Positions 50,517-55,469 of a stretch of 55,469 nucleotides of DNA are shown here, piece by piece (the stretch's first letter is position 1; each line of letters starts with the position of its first letter). The position numbers were made by a program, and so were the translations under genes. The notes below the pieces were generated by a model. That model did no database searches and was not told the DNA's origin. It saw nothing but the letters and a program-made list of their open reading frames with translations. Origin of the DNA: Bacteriovoracaceae bacterium (GTDB taxonomy: Bacteria > Bdellovibrionota > Bacteriovoracia > Bacteriovoracales > Bacteriovoracaceae); NCBI GenBank assembly GCA_947377285.1, contig CANCFT010000022.1, positions 1 through 55,469 on the forward strand, read 5' to 3'.

Positions 50517-51185
50517 TTACTCACCCTCTTTAGGTTTTGCTCCAGCACGTTTGGCTGGCTTTACAGGGGCTTTTAGAGAATCTTTAAAGTTTTTTTCTAT
50601 AGTATCAATTCCTCTTTCTTCTTTAAATTTTGGATTATATCGATAGGCTTCCATATCAAATTCCCCATCGATTAATTGAAACTTACTTCTTTGTGGTTGT
50701 TCAATTTTTTTAAAAACTAAGTCTGAAATATTTAAAATCCTTTTATTTTCAGAAATTTTTTCAAAAACAATTAGAAATTGTAAATAGGTTGCTTTCGCTT
50801 TAAATTTATATTTTCTAGCAATATAAAACCCTCTTTCCTCATCTACATCAGGCGTAATGCTAACTTCTTTAATGTTAACATCTTCTGCCATTCCTCTTAA
50901 TAAACTGATATTTTCAATATCTGAAACTTCACTCGGAAGTAGCTGCTGAGTTTTTTCAATTTCTTTAGCAACTCTTTCAATACGATTTTTAGCTTCATCA
51001 ATATCTTTATAAAAACTCAGGATTTCTTTTTTTGATTTTTTAGCATTTTGAAGTACTTTTCTTTGTGCTTCTTGCTGAATAAGAACTTCTACTTTTTTTT
51101 CGTCAGATTCTTTGTAAATCATTCCATTGTTAAACAAAGCTGCAGCAATTATTAACCAATGAATATTTCTTAATATTTTTTCCAT
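50517..51185 (-). CDS. pilO: Type IV pilus inner-membrane protein PilO
   Basis: A 222-residue protein with one N-terminal membrane helix (HWLIIAAALFNNGMIYKES), a coiled coil to about residue 90 (EAKNRIERVAKEIEKTQQLL), and a ferredoxin-like domain with the family pattern LPSEVSDIENISLLRGMAED, VNIKEVSITPD and ATYLQFLIVFEKISENKRIL. A Lys/Pro/Ala-rich tail of about 25 residues extends it. PilO heterodimerises with PilN in the alignment complex. Start three bases after pilN. Confidence 0.92.
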   Translation of the reverse strand: MEKILRNIHWLIIAAALFNNGMIYKESDEKKVEVLIQQEAQRKVLQNAKKSKKEILSFYKDIDEAKNRIERVAKEIEKTQQLLPSEVSDIENISLLRGMAEDVNIKEVSITPDVDEERGFYIARKYKFKAKATYLQFLIVFEKISENKRILNISDLVFKKIEQPQRSKFQLIDGEFDMEAYRYNPKFKEERGIDTIEKNFKDSLKAPVKPAKRAGAKPKEGE

Positions 51186-51188
51186 TGG

Positions 51189-51803
51189 TTACCTAGATCT
51201 CATGTCGAAGTTTTTAATTTTACCTTTAATTTCAAAGTATTCATAATTAGTATTTACACCGTCCATCATCTCTTTTTTGTTTTCTTGCTTTGTAGGTGTA
51301 ATACTATTTCCGAAAAAAGGAGAATCGTTAACAATAGTGATAAAATCACCAATATCTCTGGCCGAGAAAGCGCCCCCTGAAATTAGTAATTCTTTATCAT
51401 AATTAATACTTAATTTATCAAACCATAAATCTTCTGGAATACTTCGGGCAATTTTTTCAAGTATCTTCTTAGGATTTGTTTTTATTTTTAATATTTCATC
51501 TACCTGAGATGAGCGAGACTTTAGTTTTTCTACCTGAGCATTATAGGCTTCAAGTTGAGTCTTAACATTTGAATCTTTGCTTATCTCGCTCGTAATCTTT
51601 AAGCTCTCTTCGGTCATCTGTTGTAAATTGGTTGTTTCACCAGCAATTTGTTCTTCTAAATAGCTTTTTAAATAAATTTCTGGAACATAAAATAAAATTG
51701 CCGCTATTATTAACATTTTAAAATTTAAAACATTAAGATCTACGCCTAGTACGACCGGTAGTTTTAATGGCTGCTTCTTCTCAAGGAGGTTTAACTCAAT
51801 CAT
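51189..51803 (-). CDS. pilN: Type IV pilus inner-membrane protein PilN
   Basis: A 204-residue protein. The ATG at 51803 is chosen because MIELNLLEKKQPLKLP is the conserved cytoplasmic peptide (I-x-L-N-L-L form) that docks into PilM, and because it overlaps the pilM stop by four bases (ATGA). One membrane helix (MLIIAAILFYVPEIYLKS) is followed by a coiled coil and a ferredoxin-like domain, including LEKIARSIPEDLWFDKLSIN and ARDIGDFITIVNDSPFFGN. PilN connects the cytoplasmic PilM ring to PilO and PilP. Confidence 0.93.
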   Translation of the reverse strand: MIELNLLEKKQPLKLPVVLGVDLNVLNFKMLIIAAILFYVPEIYLKSYLEEQIAGETTNLQQMTEESLKITSEISKDSNVKTQLEAYNAQVEKLKSRSSQVDEILKIKTNPKKILEKIARSIPEDLWFDKLSINYDKELLISGGAFSARDIGDFITIVNDSPFFGNSITPTKQENKKEMMDGVNTNYEYFEIKGKIKNFDMRSR

Positions 51804-52909
51804 TTTGGCAAGCTCCTCATGGCCAAGCCAATTGCACATATCCCCTTAAATGCAATTTCGTTCATCATCTCTTCTGGTATATTGTTAGAATTAAAACTCA
51901 TGGTATTAAATGGATTTAAGACCTGAACATCTGTATCCAATAGTTCTTTTAAGTTTTCTAATAGCCCTGGCACCTGTGCACTACCACCAGTTACGATGCA
52001 ACCATCAAAAACTTCTTCTGATGTAGACGATACCCAAAAATCTATAGTCTTTTTTAGTTCTTCAAAAAATGAATCTAAAACTTGGTTTATGATTTCTACA
52101 ATTTCTTCTGGAATATTTCCACTTCCATCGCCAAAAATCTTTAAACTTTCAGCTTCACTAAAATTTACTCCCATTTGGCGCTGAATTTCTTCAGTTATTG
52201 TTATGCCGCCAATATTAATTTCTTTGAAAAAAACTAACGTCCCATTTTTATAAATCATAAAATGAGTTTTTTGAGCACCCATATCTAACAGTATCCAGGC
52301 TTTTCCTGTTACTATTTCTTCTTTAGACATTACATTTTCAAAAACGTTTATTGTAGCTGCAGCACAAAGGTCAACTATTTTAACTTTTAGGTTAGAACGT
52401 TCTACGATATCTTTAAATGCTTGGATGATCGTTTTTTTAGCAGCACCAATTACAACGTCTACCCCACCACCCTGGTTTTCGCCTAAAATACTAAATGAAA
52501 TATTCCCGTCATCAATTGGAAAAGGTAGATATTGTTCAGCTTCCCATACTGCTTGATCTTCAATTTCGTCTACACTACCACCAGCTAATTGCAATCTTTT
52601 AAGAATTGTATTTGGCCCAGATATACCAACACAAGCAAACTTATTGCTTGTCCGGAGCATTTTTAAACATTTCTGTATGGCACTTAAAATTTCATCTTCT
52701 TTTTGAATTTCATCTTCAATAATTGTACCTTCCGGTAAATTGACAGATGCATATCTCATTATTTTATAACTACCATCCGATTGCAATGCAACTTCCGCCA
52801 TTTTTATAGCGCTTAAACCGATATCAACACCAACGATTCCCTTAGGGCCAACGTAAAATGCGTTTTCGAACATTTCTTTAATATTTTCTAAAAAATTCTT
52901 TGAACTCAA
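51800..52909 (-). CDS. pilM: Type IV pilus actin-like protein PilM
   Basis: A 369-residue protein with an FtsA/actin-like fold. Phosphate-1 motif: GVDIGLSAIKMAEVAL near residue 25. Phosphate-2: AWILLDMGAQKTHFMIYKNG. Adenosine motif: CIVTGGSAQVPGLLENLKEL. The switch phrase WEAEQYLPFPIDD is also characteristic of PilM. It assembles a cytoplasmic ring that holds PilN's N-terminal peptide. First of the coupled pilMNOPQ genes; 59 AT-rich bases separate it from pilD. Confidence 0.95.
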   Translation of the reverse strand: MSSKNFLENIKEMFENAFYVGPKGIVGVDIGLSAIKMAEVALQSDGSYKIMRYASVNLPEGTIIEDEIQKEDEILSAIQKCLKMLRTSNKFACVGISGPNTILKRLQLAGGSVDEIEDQAVWEAEQYLPFPIDDGNISFSILGENQGGGVDVVIGAAKKTIIQAFKDIVERSNLKVKIVDLCAAATINVFENVMSKEEIVTGKAWILLDMGAQKTHFMIYKNGTLVFFKEINIGGITITEEIQRQMGVNFSEAESLKIFGDGSGNIPEEIVEIINQVLDSFFEELKKTIDFWVSSTSEEVFDGCIVTGGSAQVPGLLENLKELLDTDVQVLNPFNTMSFNSNNIPEEMMNEIAFKGICAIGLAMRSLPK

Positions 52910-52968
52910 AAGTTACACCTTTACTCATTTAATCTTTATTAAATTATACATTTAATAAATAAAACTGA

Positions 52969-53739
52969 TCAAGGAATATATGACATTAGTTGATTAAACC
53001 AGCTTTCACAAAAGATCTGAAGACTTGCTATAATTATTATAAAGGGACCAAAAGGAATTGGGTTTTCTTTTTTAAGTCTTTTTGTCGCTATCATGATGAT
53101 ACCAACTAGAGCACCGATAAAGCAGCTTAAGAATATATTTTGCATAATTGCAATTGGCCCCAGATAAATACCAAGAACTGCAAAAAGCTTAATATCACCT
53201 CCTCCTAATCCAATTTGTCCTTTGAGTAAATAAAAAATCCAACTTACGAGCAATGGAAAACCAAGGCCAATTGCAAACCCTATTAGCCAATGTGTCCATG
53301 GCTTTGTCACAAATGCAGTTACAAAAAACAGTACTGCTAGATAAATATTAATTGAGTCAGGTAAAATCTGATGTTTTAGATCAACTATAAAATGGACTAA
53401 AAAAGCTGAAAATGTACTTAAAAAAAAGAAGAAAGTAAAAAAGGCCATTGGTTCAGGGCTTGTAGGCGCAATGAAAAAAGCAAATAGTCCTGTTAAAAAT
53501 TCAATAAAGGGGTACATAAAAGAAATCTTAGAACAACATTTTGAACATCTTCCTTTTAAAAAAATAAAACTCAACAAAGGAATATTTTCATACCAACAAA
53601 TAACATGCTTACACTTTGGACAAGACGATCTTGGAAGAGCAATGTTTATCCCAAGGGGCAGTCTATAGATTAAAGCATTTAAAAAACTTCCAATCATAAC
53701 TCCAAAAATAGTTGCAGAAATATGTAAAAAATTTTCCAA
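52969..53739 (-). CDS. pilD: Prepilin peptidase / N-methyltransferase PilD
   Basis: A 256-residue polytopic membrane protein of the full-length A24 type. The N-terminal methylase-associated part has SFLNALIYRLPLG and the two zinc CxxC pairs, SCPKCKH and RCSKCCSK. The catalytic aspartates are in FIVDLKHQILPDSIN and GLGGGDIKLFAVLG. It cleaves and methylates type IVa prepilins. It sits between the pilHI-type ABC genes and pilM, the Myxococcus order. It differs from the short CpaA enzyme at the other end of the window, so each pilus system appears to have its own peptidase. Confidence 0.94.
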   Translation of the reverse strand: MENFLHISATIFGVMIGSFLNALIYRLPLGINIALPRSSCPKCKHVICWYENIPLLSFIFLKGRCSKCCSKISFMYPFIEFLTGLFAFFIAPTSPEPMAFFTFFFFLSTFSAFLVHFIVDLKHQILPDSINIYLAVLFFVTAFVTKPWTHWLIGFAIGLGFPLLVSWIFYLLKGQIGLGGGDIKLFAVLGIYLGPIAIMQNIFLSCFIGALVGIIMIATKRLKKENPIPFGPFIIIIASLQIFCESWFNQLMSYIP

Positions 53740-53743
53740 AATT

Positions 53744-54511
53744 TTAATCCAAATTTTTATTCTTAAAAAAATAAGAAATCATAAATAGTAAAGCAGCGAT
53801 ATAAATAATTGCGTAGAGCTGGGTACGAAATAAAAAATCTACTGTCACTGACTGCTCGTATATAAGAAAATCTTTCAAGTTTATTTTTTCTAAGTCTGGA
53901 ACAATACAAGATATATTTTTTAAGCTAATACTAAAAAAGCTATTGCTCTTAGCGAAAAGAATTTTTGAAGTTGTACTAATGCTATGACCTGCAATCCAAA
54001 ATATTATAGTGTAGATTACTGCTAGCGCATTGCTCGTAGATAAAGAGAAAAGTATTGCCACTAGCATGACAATAAATGCCTCTACAAATGAAAACCATGC
54101 GGCCCAAATCATTAATATATTTATTTCTCCATCTAAAAACTTATATATTCCAACTGAAACTAAACTTAAAATTATTGTATTAATGATTAGAACACTTGAA
54201 AGTCCAATAACTTTCCCAAGCATAAATGAGGTTCTCGAAATAGGTCGTGATAAAATCATATAGAGAGTACGACTTTCGATTTCTTTACTTAATAGATTTG
54301 AGCCAATAAAAATGGACATGATAATATTTGAAATTGAAGTAAGTCCATAACCAAAGTCCAATGCTACTTTTGCTGGAGCACCGTAAGCAAACTCAGATGC
54401 AACATATGAAATAATAATCAGCCCAATTGCAATGAAAACTATGCTAAGCATAACTTTACTTCGATATACTTCTATAAATGTATACTTTGCAACTGTTAAA
54501 GTTTTATTCAT
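53744..54511 (-). CDS. pilI: ABC-2 permease of the type IV pilus cluster (PilI-like)
   Basis: A 255-residue inner-membrane protein with about six hydrophobic segments. The ABC-2 pattern is clear: FTSIS-like helix NIIMSIFIGSNLLSKEIESR, then TLYMILSRPISRTSFMLGKV, the cytoplasmic-loop phrase typical of ABC-2 permeases. Its start overlaps the ATPase gene by four bases and its stop is four bases from pilD. In Myxococcus xanthus the equivalent position is held by pilI, part of the PilGHI transporter required for pilus function. The symbol rests on that synteny. Confidence 0.75.
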   Translation of the reverse strand: MNKTLTVAKYTFIEVYRSKVMLSIVFIAIGLIIISYVASEFAYGAPAKVALDFGYGLTSISNIIMSIFIGSNLLSKEIESRTLYMILSRPISRTSFMLGKVIGLSSVLIINTIILSLVSVGIYKFLDGEINILMIWAAWFSFVEAFIVMLVAILFSLSTSNALAVIYTIIFWIAGHSISTTSKILFAKSNSFFSISLKNISCIVPDLEKINLKDFLIYEQSVTVDFLFRTQLYAIIYIAALLFMISYFFKNKNLD

Positions 54512-55368
54512 TTTTTAATCTTATATATAATTTCTTCTAAAGTTATTTTTTCTTTTTCGATTCCTAAAACTTCAAATCGATTTGTCATTGCAAATTTTAA
54601 ATAATTATCTTTTTCTTCCTTGTTTACATGTAGAATCTCAACAACATCGTTTTTTAAAATTTTCATCGTGTATAAATCGTTCGAGTTTTTCATAATTAGT
54701 GTATCTAAATTACCTTCGTAAACTAGCTTCCCTTTTTCAATGAAAATAACTTTATTACATATTTCTTCAACGTCTGAAACAATATGGCTGCTAAAAAAAA
54801 TTGTAACACCCATCTTGTTAAGCTCAACCATTATCTTTTTAAAATCTCTTCTTCCTACTGGATCAAGTCCAGACAGAGGCTCGTCTAAAACTAATAACTT
54901 TGGGCCGTGCATGAGGCAGCTTGCAAATCCTAATCGCTGAAGCATTCCCTTTGAATACTCTTTAGTCAGTTTATCAAGAGCATGGTATATTTGCATTTTT
55001 TCTGACCAAAACTTAATTAAACTTTCTAGGTTTTCTGATTTAATTAAGTTTATTTCGCCAACATAATTTAAAAACTCTCTGCCCGACAAGTGAGGATAAA
55101 GATAAGGTCTTTCTGGGAGATATCCAATAGAAGATCTTATCTCGTTAGAATCTTGTCCCATGATTGAATCAAATTTTAAACTTCCACTGGTCTGTCTAGA
55201 GAACTCCATTAGTATTTTAATTATCGTTGTTTTCCCAGCACCATTTGCTCCAAGAAAACCAACGAGATCCCCTGGCTTAATATTAAAACTAACATTATCA
55301 ACAGCTAAAAAATCTTTATCCCAGAAATTTTTTTTAAACTTCTTAGAAATATTTATAAATTCAATCAT
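54508..55368 (-). CDS. pilH: ABC transporter ATPase of the type IV pilus cluster (PilH-like)
   Basis: A 286-residue ATPase. Walker A: GFLGANGAGKTTIIKIL. Q-loop: SIGYLPERPYLYPHLSGREF. Signature: EYSKGMLQRLGFASC, the SKGM variant common in NatA/CcmA exporters. Walker B: LLVLDEPLSGLDP, with H-loop IFFSSHIVSDVEEI. It pairs with the overlapping permease gene and precedes pilD, matching PilH of Myxococcus by order. No Shine-Dalgarno sequence precedes the ATG; a TATAAA at 55377-55382 (minus) would give an almost leaderless mRNA. The remaining 101 bases to the window edge are AT-rich with no gene seen; pilG might lie beyond. Confidence 0.82.
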   Translation of the reverse strand: MIEFINISKKFKKNFWDKDFLAVDNVSFNIKPGDLVGFLGANGAGKTTIIKILMEFSRQTSGSLKFDSIMGQDSNEIRSSIGYLPERPYLYPHLSGREFLNYVGEINLIKSENLESLIKFWSEKMQIYHALDKLTKEYSKGMLQRLGFASCLMHGPKLLVLDEPLSGLDPVGRRDFKKIMVELNKMGVTIFFSSHIVSDVEEICNKVIFIEKGKLVYEGNLDTLIMKNSNDLYTMKILKNDVVEILHVNKEEKDNYLKFAMTNRFEVLGIEKEKITLEEIIYKIKK

Positions 55369-55469
55369 ATATTTATTTTATAGAACAATTAAACATTTGG
55401 AAAATTTTTTATTAAAAACTTACCCAAGCATTTCAGTATCCTTTTATCTTTTTAATTGTTTTTTATTTT

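Noticed and set aside
1..55469. tRNA, rRNA, CRISPR arrays, insertion sequences, prophage
   Set aside because: No cloverleaf with conserved T-loop, no regularly spaced repeats, no transposase, integrase or phage structural genes were seen on either strand.

Overview
This is a contiguous chromosomal segment of an AT-rich, Gram-negative, motile and piliated bacterium. The evidence points to the Bdellovibrionota, most likely a Bacteriovoracales/Halobacteriovorax-like lineage. That assignment is an inference from AT-rich composition, paired flagellins, a Tad pilus locus, a type IV pilus cluster in the pilH-pilI-pilD-pilMNOPQ order known from Myxococcus, a TamA/TamB outer-membrane pair, and several lineage-restricted exported proteins. 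No phage, insertion sequence, CRISPR array, tRNA or rRNA gene was seen.

Layout. 1-3829 (minus strand): the upstream half of a Tad/Flp pilus locus, with Flp pilin, four further class III prepilin or TadE-type proteins, prepilin peptidase CpaA, CpaB, and the start of secretin CpaC, which runs off the left edge. 4028-4810: a strong 6S RNA candidate with its own promoter, then an orphan gene. 4811-9121: an RmlD-like reductase, two flagellins (one with a clear sigma-28 promoter) and a GNAT acetyltransferase. 9126-12287: two exported proteins of unknown role, one Cys-repeat and one 906-residue Ala-rich. 12439-14169: a UbiB-family kinase. 14232-19013: a plus-strand run with an exported protein, a Cys-rich zinc-ribbon-like protein, greA, recG, an FHA protein and an alpha/beta hydrolase. 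19003-20244: a divergent protein with RelA/SpoT synthetase-like motifs. 20292-27616: pgpA, recA, recX, alaS, an oligopeptide-type binding lipoprotein and a small exported protein. 27619-30414: a stand-alone histidine-kinase-like H-box protein, a small unknown, an acyl-CoA synthetase and rpoZ. 30606-37781 (minus): lon, an AMIN-like protein, a small membrane protein, an unusual UvrA paralogue, rpsI and rplM. 37944-45548 (minus): tamA, tamB and a TPR-like protein. 45679-55368 (minus): ABC transporter pilHI, pilD, pilMNOPQ, a TPR protein, aroQ and efp.

How it works together. Two separate pilus systems are present, each with its own prepilin peptidase and its own secretin, alongside flagella. This suits a surface-motile or prey-attaching lifestyle. 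The rest is housekeeping: transcription fidelity (greA, rpoZ, 6S RNA), recombination (recA, recX, recG), translation (alaS, efp, rpsI, rplM), proteolysis (lon) and envelope biogenesis (tamAB, pgpA).

Most worth a second look: the RelA/SpoT-like protein; the UvrA paralogue, in which only one of the two composite ATP sites looks intact; the H-box protein lacking a kinase domain; an 11-bp direct repeat in front of recA; CsrA-like and hairpin elements in the flagellin leaders; and several genes whose promoters sit so close to the ATG that their mRNAs should be leaderless. Every function is read from motifs by eye; no database search was run.
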